Below the pieces are notes generated by a model, which searched no databases, was not told the DNA's origin, and saw only the letters and a list, made by a program, of their open reading frames with translations. From Opitutaceae bacterium (GTDB lineage: Bacteria > Verrucomicrobiota > Verrucomicrobiia > Opitutales > Opitutaceae), in assembly GCA_028280945.1 (NCBI GenBank), contig JANQKV010000004.1, positions 1 to 64,000 on the forward strand: DNA of 64,000 nt, given 5' to 3'. Shown here in pieces: positions 17,085-26,746 of the stretch (the stretch's first letter is position 1; every line of letters begins with the position of its first letter). The position numbers and the translations under genes were made by a program.

Positions 17085-18470
17085 TTATTTGATCGTATTG
17101 AGGTAGATCAAAGAAGCCTGCTCCATCTTCGCCACCTTGTGTTTGGCGAGGCGGCTGAGCAGCCCGTGAATGACGAGAGCGGGGATCGCGATGGTAAGGC
17201 CGAGCTCGGTGGTAACCAGGGCTTCCGAGATACCGGACGACAGGCTCTTGGCGTCACCGGTGCCGAAGACCGTGATCAAGTTGAAGGTCTTGATCATGCC
17301 GATAACCGTACCCAGCAGCCCCATCAAGGGTGCCGCGGCGGCCGTGATGGCCAGGAAGGGCAGAAACCGCTCCATCTTCGGTTGCACGTCCGTGATCGTT
17401 TCATACATACGCTCTTCCAGAATGTCGCGGTGGAGTTCGCGGCTTTCGTAGCCCATGCGGAGCATTTCCTTGGCGGAACCGGTCAACGAGTTGAGTTGCT
17501 TCTGCGCGGTGGCATCGTCGCCCTCGAGGGTGGCCGTGCCCAACGCGCGGCTGACATCGGCGGAAGGTGCGCTGAAACGGCTGATCTCAAAGAATTTGAA
17601 GATACCCAGGGCAAACGCCAGCAGACCGAGCGAGATGATGGCGTAACCCACCACACGCCCTTTTTGGACGTGCTCCCAATAGCTCTCCTGAACTTCCAGC
17701 AGCTGGACCGCTTTGCCGAGCGTCGCATCCGCGGGAATGCTGCCACTGCCCGAGTCAGCCAGGCTGCGGATACCCTCGTCAAAGCCTGGATCGATCCGGA
17801 TCACGGTGGGCTCGGCGGCATTGAGCTGGCGTTGCACCAGGCCGGCCGTTTCACCCGAAGCAAAATAAACGGCGGGGCCGTAGATGGCAAAGGTGCCGTC
17901 CGTCAGGTCACCGAGATCGGTGAGCGCCCGGCCCTCAAAGCGATCTCCCCCCAGGACGGCATCGAGACGTACGATCGCTTCGCTGACCACTTTGAGCTGC
18001 GCCAGCACCTTGTCCGTATCGCTCATGTTGGCGTCTTCCTGGGCGAGCTTGGCTTCCGCGGTCAGGGACTCATAGCGCTGGACTTCGGAGATGTGGATGC
18101 GGCTTTCGAAGTTGCGCACAAACTCATCAAGCAGACTGGCGATGTAGTCGTTCTGCTCCTCGTAGCTCTGGACTCGTCGTTCGAGGCGGGCCAGGTCGGA
18201 TTCACGGGTGGAGAGCACGCGTTCCTTGCGCCGGAGCTGGCTGCGAAGGTCGACCAAATCCTCCTCCGACTCGTTCACCTCGCGCACCATGGGCAGTTTC
18301 TGCTCGGCGATATCGTCGTAGAGGGATCTTAGCTCCTCGTTGGAAGCCTCGATCTTGGACATGAGCGTCTGGCGTGTTTCGGCCAAGCTCTCTGCAAACA
18401 GGGGACTGACGGTGGCAAAGGTAGCGACAACGGCGGCGGCTACGATGGGGCGTTTAAGTAGATTGATCAT
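17085..18470 (-). CDS. TtpC-like protein: long ExbB with periplasmic coiled-coil extension
   Basis: 461 residues. It has a signal peptide (KRPIVAAAVVATFATVSPLFAES) and about 100 residues of coiled coil (ETRQTLMSKIEASNEELRSL, LRRKERVLSTRESDLARLER). A globular periplasmic region follows, then one helix at VVGYAIISLGLLAFALGIFKF. The C-terminal MotA/TolQ/ExbB core has [20 protein letters not shown] and ALVTTELGLTIAIPALVIHG. This layout and gene order match TtpC of Vibrio TonB2 systems, where it is required for TonB2 activity. The residues 1-260 extension probably contacts DUF3450 and TPR partners; that is inference. Confidence 0.88.
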   Translation of the reverse strand: MINLLKRPIVAAAVVATFATVSPLFAESLAETRQTLMSKIEASNEELRSLYDDIAEQKLPMVREVNESEEDLVDLRSQLRRKERVLSTRESDLARLERRVQSYEEQNDYIASLLDEFVRNFESRIHISEVQRYESLTAEAKLAQEDANMSDTDKVLAQLKVVSEAIVRLDAVLGGDRFEGRALTDLGDLTDGTFAIYGPAVYFASGETAGLVQRQLNAAEPTVIRIDPGFDEGIRSLADSGSGSIPADATLGKAVQLLEVQESYWEHVQKGRVVGYAIISLGLLAFALGIFKFFEISRFSAPSADVSRALGTATLEGDDATAQKQLNSLTGSAKEMLRMGYESRELHRDILEERMYETITDVQPKMERFLPFLAITAAAAPLMGLLGTVIGMIKTFNLITVFGTGDAKSLSSGISEALVTTELGLTIAIPALVIHGLLSRLAKHKVAKMEQASLIYLNTIK

Positions 18471-18518
18471 GGTTCGCCGAAAAAATGAAACAGAGGTTGG
18501 TTGTTTAAAGGGGCGGGG

Positions 18519-19361
18519 TTAACGCAGGCTGACCGGTAAATCGACAAAGGTGGGCACCTCGGTGCCGTCGTAGGTTTCGATCAGCAACGCCACGGTGGCG
18601 GCTTGCTCCGGGCGCTCCTCATGGGTCCAGCCATCCTGTCCGGGAAATCCGATCAGCGCGCTGGTGGCTTCGCTGTCGGTCGAGAAGGAAGCCGCCAACC
18701 CCCAATACAGCGTCCAAACCTGCTTCTCCTCGCCGGCGATTTGGCGAACTTCACCCCGCTTGATCAGGGACGTGTTGAATTTCTCGGCGAGACTCACGAC
18801 CGCCACGACGTTTTGCACCCGCTGACCGATTGGCAGGCTGGCGTTGTTCGGGTCTTCCGGGATGCGGCGCAGCAGCGGCTCAACCGTTTCGAGGAGCGGC
18901 GGCGGGAAACGTTTCACGATTCGTTTCACCGAAGTCTCCAGTCCACCCACGCTCGATTGCACGGCGCCGTTCGCCTCCAGGAGTTGATTGCGGCGCACAT
19001 CCAGCCGTTCCAGCTCGGCCAGGGTCTCTTCGCCCACCCCTTCGGTCTCCTCCAGCTTCTCCTCGATCAGGGTGATCTGCTTCTTCAGAATATCCAAATT
19101 CTCCTCCAGGTAGACCTTCTCCACCTTCCAGTCGGCCTGCTCGGCTGCGATCAAGCGGCGCAAGTCCGTCCATTCCGCCACCATCCCGCGCAGGCTGTCG
19201 ACCTCACTCGACTCCTCCGCGGACACCGCCTGCGGAAAGGAAGCGAGCAGTGCGGCAATCGCGCAACAACCTGCCAATAAGCGTTTAAAGGTCCACTTGG
19301 CCTCGGCAACTGCCGACAGATTTAGGTTCCGGGGTGACAAAGACACACGGGTCATATTCAT
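18519..19361 (-). CDS. DUF3450 family periplasmic coiled-coil protein
   Basis: About 280 residues from the ATG at 19361 (another at 19355); the frame extends to 19490 but the extra residues precede the signal segment FKRLLAGCCAIAALLASFPQAVSA. The mature protein starts with a long coiled coil (RGMVAEWTDLRRLIAAEQAD, ILKKQITLIEEKLEETEGVG) and ends in a globular domain with WTLYWGLAASFSTD. DUF3450 genes regularly precede TtpC-type TonB operons, as here, with a 48-nt gap. It is the first gene of the operon; the promoter should lie in 19362-19729. Confidence 0.85.
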   Translation of the reverse strand: MNMTRVSLSPRNLNLSAVAEAKWTFKRLLAGCCAIAALLASFPQAVSAEESSEVDSLRGMVAEWTDLRRLIAAEQADWKVEKVYLEENLDILKKQITLIEEKLEETEGVGEETLAELERLDVRRNQLLEANGAVQSSVGGLETSVKRIVKRFPPPLLETVEPLLRRIPEDPNNASLPIGQRVQNVVAVVSLAEKFNTSLIKRGEVRQIAGEEKQVWTLYWGLAASFSTDSEATSALIGFPGQDGWTHEERPEQAATVALLIETYDGTEVPTFVDLPVSLR

Positions 19362-19729
19362 AAAGTTATCGGGTTGGAGTTGGGGGAGGCGTGGGATGAT
19401 CAGGCCTGCAAACGTTCGAAAAGCTGTCGAGTCTATGGTGTAAACGAAAGATAGGCAAACGGGTTGTGAATTGCCCGCTATCGGAGGCAAGAACTTTTAC
19501 CTTGGCGTGTGTCAAATTGATGTGACTCGGCTGGATGGGTTTGTGACGAACCCAGGAGAACGTAACGAAGAGCATTCTTCGTAACGGTTACACCCGAAAC
19601 AAATTCCGAGGTGGTCGAGGGTCACTCCGTTTGCCAGGCCAAGAGCCAATCGGTGTTTCGGACCTTGTGAGGAGTATGGGTGGTGGTGAGAGAAGACGTC
19701 AAAGTGAGCGGCGACTTTGCCGCAAATCT

Positions 19730-21103
19730 TCACCAACGACTAATCTGATCTTGCGAAATTTGTTCGGCTACGCGTCGACCTGAAAGATAAGCGCCATGAA
19801 CCGTGGAGGGAAAATCCGTCGCGGTGGCTTCGCCGGCAAAAAACAACCGGTTGTTCACGGGCCGGGCCAGCGTCTGAATTGTCCCGGTCGTTACACCCGG
19901 AGCGATAAAGGAATAGGATCCACGGCTGAACGGGTCCGAGTTCCACCGGGTTATTTGGTGGGCAATGGGATCGGGAGCCTGTGATCCCATCATCATGCGC
20001 ACCACGGCCATGGCTTCATCAACGACGTCCGCATCCAACCGGCGCTCGATCTCCCGCCCGAAGCCGCCGGCATTAAACGCCAGCAGGATTGGCTGGCCGG
20101 TATAGAAAGCCTGGTTAAGCCACAGGCTCCACTGCCCCGGAACCGGACTGCGGTAAAGGAATCCCTCGACATCCTCCGGCCAAAACACGTGGTCGAACCG
20201 AAGGTAGAGTTTGTTGAGGCAACCCATGCCAAGCTGGCCGATGGCCGCGCGTTGGTCATCGGGCAACGGCGGGTCGAACTGCACGTCCCGGGTCTTCAAC
20301 ACACCCAACGGAATCGTGATCACCACCCGGTCCGTCACATGGGTTTCGTTTTGCGTTTCCAGCACCACCTCCGCCCCCACCTGCCGCACCTTGGCGACGC
20401 GTTGCCCGGTCCGAATATCGAACTGCGAAAACCGATCCCGAAACACCTGTTCGTAACCGCCAAGAAACAACCGGTCGCCCTCCGGAAATTCGTCCCCAAA
20501 TGCGAACGCGTCGGCCGCCAGTTCCTCGGCATCTGCGGCCAGGCTTTGCTCCACCAAGTAGTTGACCAAGAAATCCAGATCGTAAGCGGAAACGGAGGAA
20601 CGTCCGCCAAACCGGTGCGAGACAGCTTCGGCCAACGTTGCCCCATTCGCGCGGCCTGCGGTGCCCGCCCAACCGTAGACCTGCCCGGCCAGCCGATTAA
20701 TCGCGCGCTCGGTGGCCCGGGAGATCGGCTACCCGTCCGCTTCAAAACTCTGGAGATTATCCCAATCCGTGAGCTGAGTTTTGGCTCCAACCTGGCGAGC
20801 CATCTTGGTGATCGGATTACCTCGCCAGCCGTGAATCCAGGAAGCTCCGAGATCTACCGGGGCATTCGCCCAAACATCACTTGTCCAAACCCGGCCTCCG
20901 ATGCGATCCCGGGCCTCGAGCAACGTGATGTTTTGAAATCCCGCGTCGCGCAGCCGTTCCGCCGCGCCCAGGGCGGAAACGCCGGCCCCCACGATGACGA
21001 TGCGTTCCCGCTCCCGCCCCTGTGGCAGTCTCCGCTGGCGTCCACTGAGTTTACCCGCGAACAGCGAAACCAAAAACAAGTTAAGATAGGTGCGGCGATT
21101 CAT
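19730..21103 (-). pseudogene. Tat-exported flavin amine oxidase interrupted by an in-frame TAG
   Basis: Two open stretches in the same frame, 20732-21103 and 19730-20728, are separated only by one TAG codon at 20729-20731. Together they form a normal ~457-residue FAD-dependent amine/polyamine oxidase. The start NRRTYLNLFLVSLFAG resembles a Tat signal. The FAD-binding IVIVGAGVSALGAAERL and GGRVWTSD motifs lie before the stop; VVITIPLGVLKTRDVQF and LFFAGEATATDFPSTVHGAYLSG (FAD-binding C-terminus) lie after it. The residues after the stop (PISRATERAIN) continue the alignment with no loss. It is therefore a recent nonsense mutation, a sequencing error, or readthrough. The first piece alone lacks the substrate domain and should be inactive. 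Confidence 0.85.
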
Positions 21104-21267
21104 GATGGAGAACACTAGCCCGCCATCGATCCGACGATCAAATCCACCCGGCAGAATCCGGTCTCAAAAACCACCAAGGATCCTTATCTTTTGCATTCGC
21201 CCCTTTGGCTTCCCTGGGGAGTGAATTCTTGATCGAGGATCAGATGTTCGCCACTGTTCGATTCTGT

Positions 21268-22221
21268 ATGTCGGAGTCTCTGGAAGCCCAAAAACTGCGA
21301 TGGGAAATCAGAAAGATTGTTGTAGCAATCGTTGTCGCGGTGGTGGGGTTACCTCTGACGTTTTTTGGCTACAAAAAGGTGTTCAATGACGTCCAGGAGC
21401 TGGAGCGCGAATACGACAAGAAGGAAGCCGGGCTGGCAAAAAAGTTTGACGACTATAAGACCGAACTTGAGGCGAAGCGAGGCGAGGCCCAGCGGGAACA
21501 CGATCAATTGATCTCCAAACTGAGAAGTGAAGCGGAGCGCATGCAATCGCGAGTGGACAGCATGAACCAACGCTTCAACTCAGGTAGAGATCTGTTCAAC
21601 CAATCCACGCTTCAAAAGTGGGAGCTCCTGCTCAATTTTAGCGCACAGGAAGCGCAGGAAATCCGCAACGAGTCCAATCAGCGTATTCGGGAGGTCGGGC
21701 GGCGGCTTAACAACCAGATGCGGGACGAGCTTATCACACAAATTGAGTTTCGTCGGATATACTTCAGGGTGCGTTTCAGCGATCATTGGAATGATCGAAG
21801 AGTTGTTTCATTTCAGTCCATGAGCGATGCCTTGGAAGAATTCCCCGACTCGCAGTTTATCTCCATCGAAGAATTCGATAAGGAAATGAAAGCCACTCTG
21901 GAGTCACTCGAAGAAGGAACGGCAATCCCGCGAACCGAGTGGTTTTTAACCGGTGACGGCAGTGACTCGGACGGCATCCGGGTAGGAGAGTTTTTTCACG
22001 ACCAGCGAGTCACAGACCTGGGACCCAGCGGCGTTGAGTTGGAGTTATTCACCCCTCACGGCTTTGCTGGTGATGATATGGACTTGGATGACTTTCCGGA
22101 ATTCAAGAATCCGGTTCGAATTCACGTCCCATTCGGGGAGGTCTTTGCAGAGCGGTCCCAAGTCGAGAAGTTCTTCGAATTCATCAAAAATCACGGGAAT
22201 CCCATAACTCAAAATCGATGA
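21268..22221 (+). CDS. Membrane-anchored coiled-coil protein of unknown function, paralogue 1
   Basis: 317 residues from the ATG at 21268; the frame is open to 21205, but the paralogue at 28 kb supports the start MSESLEAQK. One membrane helix lies at about 15-35 (IVVAIVVAVVGLPLTFFGYK). A coiled coil follows at about 40-95, then a strongly conserved block, MNQRFNSGRDLFNQSTL and AQEAQEIRNESNQRIRE. The C-terminal 150 residues form a separate domain (GIRVGEFFHD, HGFAGDDMDLDDFPEF, RIHVPFGE). I do not recognise the family. About half of positions match the copy at 28166. Both copies share a leader word, GATCAGATGTTCGCC, just upstream. No catalytic motif is obvious. A sensor or scaffold at the inner membrane is possible. 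Confidence 0.8.
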   Translation: MSESLEAQKLRWEIRKIVVAIVVAVVGLPLTFFGYKKVFNDVQELEREYDKKEAGLAKKFDDYKTELEAKRGEAQREHDQLISKLRSEAERMQSRVDSMNQRFNSGRDLFNQSTLQKWELLLNFSAQEAQEIRNESNQRIREVGRRLNNQMRDELITQIEFRRIYFRVRFSDHWNDRRVVSFQSMSDALEEFPDSQFISIEEFDKEMKATLESLEEGTAIPRTEWFLTGDGSDSDGIRVGEFFHDQRVTDLGPSGVELELFTPHGFAGDDMDLDDFPEFKNPVRIHVPFGEVFAERSQVEKFFEFIKNHGNPITQNR

Positions 22222-22682
22222 GCCTTTCGTGCCGCCCTCACCCGTTCGTTCCGAACGGCAATGAAGCCAAGGACCCAAGTTATTACAAACTACTACCGAG
22301 GAGCGGAGCGACAACACCTCAACGAGCAACGCGAGAATAACAAGCCTGAGCCTCCTTTGAGCTCTTGCCATCAACTTACCGCGGAGGCGCGGTGCCGTCA
22401 GCTCGCCAGATCAAACCGCTGATGAACACTGAGTGGTTACCCCCATCGATGGAGTGGTTCCTGCCTTCCTGATTGCCTCCTCGCTGCGCTCCTCGGGTGT
22501 CGGCCTCTGGCCTCGGCACCAAATACATTACGCTCCAGTGCGTCGGTCCACTCCGACGCTGTTTAAACGCAAAGTTTATCCGCCTTTGGCGGAAACACGA
22601 AGGCAGCGCTAAGGGCGCAAAGCCGTCGGCCTGCGATCACACCCCGCATTCGTCATTCATCATTCGGCCTTCTGGCTTCTTT
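22222..22682. repeat. Intergenic repeat island
   Basis: No gene is supported here. The island is a mosaic of modules found elsewhere in the window. One is a copy of the ACCTCAACGAG...AATAACAAGCC family (about 22298-22356). A 51-bp block at 22473-22523 has one mismatch to 40159-40209. A GCTGTTTAAACGCAAAG module resembles 38.4 and 38.6 kb, and CATTCGTCATTC words sit at about 22645. An open frame crosses it but only by chance. Confidence 0.7.
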
Positions 22683-23474
22683 TCAGCTTGGCGCCAAAGC
22701 CAGCGTCGCGCCCACCGGGTCCTGGATGACCGCATAGTTGAAACCACCATCGGCGCCCGTGTTGTCCTTGATGACCTGGCCGCCTTCCTCTTGGACGCGG
22801 CGAAGGCTTTCGTTGAGGTCACCCACGGGAAGGTAGATCATCCAGATCGGCGGCAGGCCCACGTTTACGCCGCGGGCGTGGCAGATGCCCGCCGCGGGTT
22901 TTCCATCCCCACCCAACATGTTGTAATCAGCGTAGCTTTCGTCAGCGTGGTCCATGGCGACGTCCTCCACCGTCCAACCGATAACCTCGCGGTAGAAATC
23001 ACGGGTTGCCGAGGCGTTGGGAACCGTCAGGTCGAGCCAGGCGATACAGCCTACTGCGGATTCGGGCGATGTGGTGCCCTCAGTTGAGGGAAGATGCTCC
23101 GGAGCAACAACGGGAATGAGCCCAAACGCCGCGCCATTTGGATCGCGCAACACCGCCCACTGGCTCTGGCCGTCATCGTCCTTGCCACGCATGAGCTCAG
23201 TCCCGCCCAGTTCGAGCGCCTTCGCGACACTGGCCGCGATATCGGAGACCTGAATGTGAGGCATCCATTGGAGCGGAAGATCGGCATACTCCGGGCTGCG
23301 CTCACCCAGGCCGATGATCGGTGTGCCCCGATTGTTCATCAGATCCTTCTGCCAAAGCGGATTTTCGCCTGTGGTGAGCACCCTCGAGTAAAAACGCAGT
23401 TCACGTTCGTGTTCGGGGACAGCAATGTCGGCGCTGAGGATTCCGCCAACGCGTGAAACAAAGGGGGTACTCAT
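22683..23474 (-). CDS. Two-domain glyoxalase/VOC family protein
   Basis: 263 residues made of two vicinal-oxygen-chelate modules, about 8-125 and 142-262. Each begins with a short beta-strand pair (GGILSADIAVPEHERELRFY; AVGCIAWLDLTVPNASATRD) and ends in the family's final strand (WAVLRDPNGAAFGLI; YAVIQDPVGATLALA). Members bind metals and act as dioxygenases, glyoxalases or resistance proteins; the substrate here cannot be called. It resembles the 27-kDa hydroxylase-type group of Streptomyces-like annotations. It is a single gene, 94 nt from the kinase/GNAT fusion on the same strand. Confidence 0.85.
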   Translation of the reverse strand: MSTPFVSRVGGILSADIAVPEHERELRFYSRVLTTGENPLWQKDLMNNRGTPIIGLGERSPEYADLPLQWMPHIQVSDIAASVAKALELGGTELMRGKDDDGQSQWAVLRDPNGAAFGLIPVVAPEHLPSTEGTTSPESAVGCIAWLDLTVPNASATRDFYREVIGWTVEDVAMDHADESYADYNMLGGDGKPAAGICHARGVNVGLPPIWMIYLPVGDLNESLRRVQEEGGQVIKDNTGADGGFNYAVIQDPVGATLALAPS

Positions 23475-23568
23475 GATTGAGAAAGTGTGATTGGGACGGT
23501 GAACTAGCGATTAACCTCAGACGAAGCAATCGGGTTGTTCCTTGCTCCCTCCTTATCCTCAGAAACCT

Positions 23569-24576
23569 TTATCTTTTGCCTTCGCCCTGTTTGGACGGGT
23601 TCACGTATTTGCAATACACGATCTCAGGATCGCCCTCGTCGAGATTGTGAATCTCTCCACTCGGTTCATAGCCCTTCTTGGCCATGAGCTTCTGCATGGG
23701 CTGATTGGAAACGTTCGTGGAGGTAAACAGTTTCAAAGTTCGGCAGCGGGCCTCGACGTAGTCAACGAGACGTCCGCCAATCCCCTGCCCCCGAAAGCCG
23801 TCTTTAAGATAAAGCATGTCAATGAAGCCCTGGCCGTAGAAATGGTAGTTCAGGACCACATATCCCACGACTTCGTCGAAGGAAATCGCGACATGGCACT
23901 CACGTTTTTCGATCGCAGTCCGAATGAAATCACGCCTCCCCTCGCGGTCCGCTCGGGCGATGTTATCCAAGTCAATCAGCGTTGGAATGTCGGCTTGGTT
24001 GGCCGCTCGAATCATCAGGCGCGGAGTTTGGGCAGACATGACCTGCCCGTCCCGATGTGGCCTCAGGTTATGAGCAACATTTAAATCGAGAGGATTGTCT
24101 ATTGGCACGAAACCTTCGCTTTCATCGGGAGGTTCATACCTCGGCTTGAGGACATCGAAGGTGTTTCGGCTGATGAAAAAGCTGCCGTCGAGTCGGCGGT
24201 TTCGTTTTTCGCAGCGGCGCCACATTTCATCCTCGGAAGGATTCAGGACGTAACCCCTCACAACCGCCCCGGCCTCGCGTGCCAGCGTCTTGACTTCGCC
24301 CCGCCGGCTCCGTGACCAGAAGCCTTCATCGAGGACCACATCGCACCCCTTTCCCAGCAAACGCAGCCAATACCGCTGCATGAGTTCACGGACCCGCTCA
24401 CGTTTATCGTCGAACGTCTCGACCGGGGGATCGTCGCCAAAGAGATGCGTCACCCACTCATCCAGAGAAAAACGAACCGCTGCGCTTTCAGCTTCGATCC
24501 GTTTAGCCAGCGTGGTTTTGCCGGCGCCTAGATAACCCGTGATCAAATATGCAATAGGAGGGCTTGGGTTCTTCAT
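23569..24576 (-). CDS. Fusion of a P-loop kinase-like ATPase and a GNAT acetyltransferase
   Basis: 335 residues in one uninterrupted frame. Residues 1-165 are an AAA_33/zeta-toxin-like small-molecule kinase domain: Walker A G14-x4-G-K20-T, a DEW segment at about 38, and DVVLDEGFWSRSRR as the Walker B/lid region. Residues 187-330 are a GNAT domain (LMIRAANQADIPTLIDLDN; FRGQGIGGRLVDYVEARC, the acetyl-CoA loop). The linker contains a Met at 180 (MSAQTPRL) that could be an internal start. N-terminal relatives phosphorylate antibiotics or nucleotides, so a modifying or resistance role is possible but not shown. The last codons (KQGEGKR-stop) coincide with a dispersed repeat also present near 21.2 and 29.2 kb. 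Confidence 0.82.
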   Translation of the reverse strand: MKNPSPPIAYLITGYLGAGKTTLAKRIEAESAAVRFSLDEWVTHLFGDDPPVETFDDKRERVRELMQRYWLRLLGKGCDVVLDEGFWSRSRRGEVKTLAREAGAVVRGYVLNPSEDEMWRRCEKRNRRLDGSFFISRNTFDVLKPRYEPPDESEGFVPIDNPLDLNVAHNLRPHRDGQVMSAQTPRLMIRAANQADIPTLIDLDNIARADREGRRDFIRTAIEKRECHVAISFDEVVGYVVLNYHFYGQGFIDMLYLKDGFRGQGIGGRLVDYVEARCRTLKLFTSTNVSNQPMQKLMAKKGYEPSGEIHNLDEGDPEIVYCKYVNPSKQGEGKR

Positions 24577-24930
24577 ATGCGTTGGGGAATTTGAACGGTT
24601 CTAATCTGCGATCCAGCAACCGAGGCCAGCGTCGGCCATCTGAACGGAACCTCAGACACAGCGGACCAACCTGGGAAACAATCACATTCAGCGCATTCCG
24701 AATTGTGATAAGGGACGGCCGGCCTCCCTTTGGCTACCCCCGTCACCTTTGCCTCTCTGGGAAAGCACCTCAACAAGCAACGGGACGATAACGAGTCGGA
24801 CCTTCCCGTCCCCAAGGTTAGCCCAAAACTACCCCAGCGGGGATAGCAGGACCGGGTGCCTGAATTGTCATGAAGGATCGACGAGACTCCGTTGGTGCCA
24901 TCGTCCATGAGACCCACTCACCACCCTATC
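24577..24930. repeat. Intergenic, repeat-like; promoter region of the sugar dehydrogenase
   Basis: No gene is supported. The middle (about 24720-24815) carries degenerate copies of two dispersed modules, CCTTTGGCTACCCCCGTC-type and ACCTCAACAAGCAACGGGA, the latter close to the repeats at 22.3 and 27.4 kb. The rest shows nothing recognisable beyond expected promoter space for the divergent genes on either side. Confidence 0.45.
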
Positions 24931-26703
24931 ATGAAACCTACCTCACTCATTCTTTTATCAGTCCTCACAGGGGGCGCAGGCATCATTTCCGCGCAGCTGG
25001 TGGATCCGATTCCGGAGCGCATTCAACCGGGTGGTTTGGTTTTGCCCCTGGAGGATTGGCTGCAGGTTCCGGCCAGTGGTCCGGCTCCCAAATTAGCGCG
25101 GATTTCGGTGGTGAAACCGGCATTCGACGGTTCAGGGCGTATCTTCGTTGCAGATCTTCGTGGTCCCATGCACGTGATCGACGGCGACCGCAGGGAGCTT
25201 TATACCGACGTCGCCCAGGCCTTCCCTGATTTCATCGACGAACCCCAACTCGGCAGCGGATTTCACGCCTTTGCGTTTCATCCGGAATTCCCCACCAACG
25301 GCCGGTTTTACACCGTCCACACCGAGCCCGGCGGATCGGGAGACCTCGACTTTGGCCCCGTGGTGGATCTGGAGGTCACCATCGAGAGCGTGGTGACGGA
25401 GTGGATCACCTCTGACCCAACGGCGAATACCTTCAGTGGTTCCAGACGGGAAATCCTACGGGTGGGTTATCCAACTGACTTGCACAATTTCCAGGAGATC
25501 GCGTTCAACCACTTCGTTGACCGCACCCATGAGGACTACGGTTTGCTCTACGTGTGTGTGGGAGACGGCGGGGCGGTAAATGTCGATCCGACCCTGGCCC
25601 ATCGACTCGACTCGGTTTACGGCACCTTGCTTCGGATCGATCCATCAGGCACCGACTCCGGAAACGGGCAATATGGCATCCCTTCGACCAATCCCTTTGT
25701 GGCCCAAAGGGCCGATGGCACCTTGGGCGAAATCTATGCTTGGGGGTTCCGCAATCCCCATCGCGTGTGCTGGGATCCCGCTGCACCCGATCGCATGTTT
25801 TTGGCGGATATCGGCCAAGCGAACATCGAGGAGATCAACTTGGTCGTAAAAGGCGGCGACTACGGATGGTGGGCCCGGGAAGGCACCTTCCGGCTCGACC
25901 CCACCGTGGATGATTCGGTGGTTTGGCCCTTGCCGCCCAACGACGCGGAATTCGGATACCAGTATCCCGTTGCCCAATACGATCACGATGAGGGCTTCGC
26001 CGTGACCCTGGGTTTTGTGTATCGCGGATACCAGCAACCGCTGCTGGATGGACTGCTGTTGTTTGGCGACATCGTCAACGGGCGGGTGTTCTACGTCGAA
26101 GCGGATGAGCTCGCAGCGGGTAGTCCGGCCACCATCCAGGAGTTGCTTTTTGAGCACGACGGCACGGCGCAAAGCCTGTTGGAAATCATGGGCGACACGC
26201 GGGCGGACCTGAGATTTGGCCTGAGCGAAGACGGGGAGATTTTTCTCACCACCAAGCGGGATGGATTCATTCACCGGTTTACCCCATCGGCGGAAAACGG
26301 TTCGGGCGACTTGGCAAACATATCGACCCGGGGCACGGTTCAAACCGGCGACGGGATCATGGTGGGTGGTTTTGTCGTCACCGACGAGGCGCGGCGCGTG
26401 TTGATTCGCGGCTTGGGACCAACCCTGGCGGACCTGGACGTGGCTGGTGCCTTGGCGGACCCCCGCATCACCGTATTCGACAACCTGGGACAGGAAATTG
26501 CCTTCAATGACGATTGGAGCGCCCAGCCCTATGCCGATGCCGTAATTTCAGCCGGGGCGACAGCCGGGGCATATCCCCTGGTTGAAGGAAGTGCGGACGC
26601 CGCCTTGGTGCTCTACTTGGCCCCGGGAGTTTACACCGTGCACCTGACCGGCCAATCAACGGAAACCGGGGTCGGCCTCATCGAAGTCTATCGGTTGCCA
26701 TAG
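24931..26703 (+). CDS. Secreted PQQ-type glucose/sorbosone dehydrogenase with C-terminal NISTR domain
   Basis: 590 residues from the ATG at 24931, which begins the signal peptide (MKPTSLILLSVLTGGAGIIS); a start at 24892 adds thirteen unneeded residues. Residues about 40-460 are a six-bladed propeller of the GSDH/sugar dehydrogenase family: FAFHPEFPTNGRFYTVHT, LLYVCVGDGGAV, EIYAWGFRNPHRVCWDP and ADIGQANIEEINLV are typical. Enzymes of this family oxidise aldoses with pyrroloquinoline quinone. The last 130 residues are a distinct beta-rich domain starting NISTRGTVQTGDGIMVGGFVV and ending in GVGLIEVYRLP. The same domain ends the RCC1 protein at 55.6 kb, twice. It probably serves export or surface attachment. 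Confidence 0.88.
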   Translation: MKPTSLILLSVLTGGAGIISAQLVDPIPERIQPGGLVLPLEDWLQVPASGPAPKLARISVVKPAFDGSGRIFVADLRGPMHVIDGDRRELYTDVAQAFPDFIDEPQLGSGFHAFAFHPEFPTNGRFYTVHTEPGGSGDLDFGPVVDLEVTIESVVTEWITSDPTANTFSGSRREILRVGYPTDLHNFQEIAFNHFVDRTHEDYGLLYVCVGDGGAVNVDPTLAHRLDSVYGTLLRIDPSGTDSGNGQYGIPSTNPFVAQRADGTLGEIYAWGFRNPHRVCWDPAAPDRMFLADIGQANIEEINLVVKGGDYGWWAREGTFRLDPTVDDSVVWPLPPNDAEFGYQYPVAQYDHDEGFAVTLGFVYRGYQQPLLDGLLLFGDIVNGRVFYVEADELAAGSPATIQELLFEHDGTAQSLLEIMGDTRADLRFGLSEDGEIFLTTKRDGFIHRFTPSAENGSGDLANISTRGTVQTGDGIMVGGFVVTDEARRVLIRGLGPTLADLDVAGALADPRITVFDNLGQEIAFNDDWSAQPYADAVISAGATAGAYPLVEGSADAALVLYLAPGVYTVHLTGQSTETGVGLIEVYRLP

Positions 26704-26746
26704 CGGTCCGGTCATAACCTCATCTGCGAACCACCACCAAGCAGCC

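Noticed and set aside
20729..20731. TAG as pyrrolysine or programmed readthrough
   Set aside because: No supporting stem-loop or context seen and amine oxidases do not use pyrrolysine; nonsense mutation or read error is simpler.
21205..21267. Longer N-terminus for the first coiled-coil protein
   Set aside because: The paralogue at 28166 has an in-frame stop before MSESLEAQK, so the extension is not conserved.
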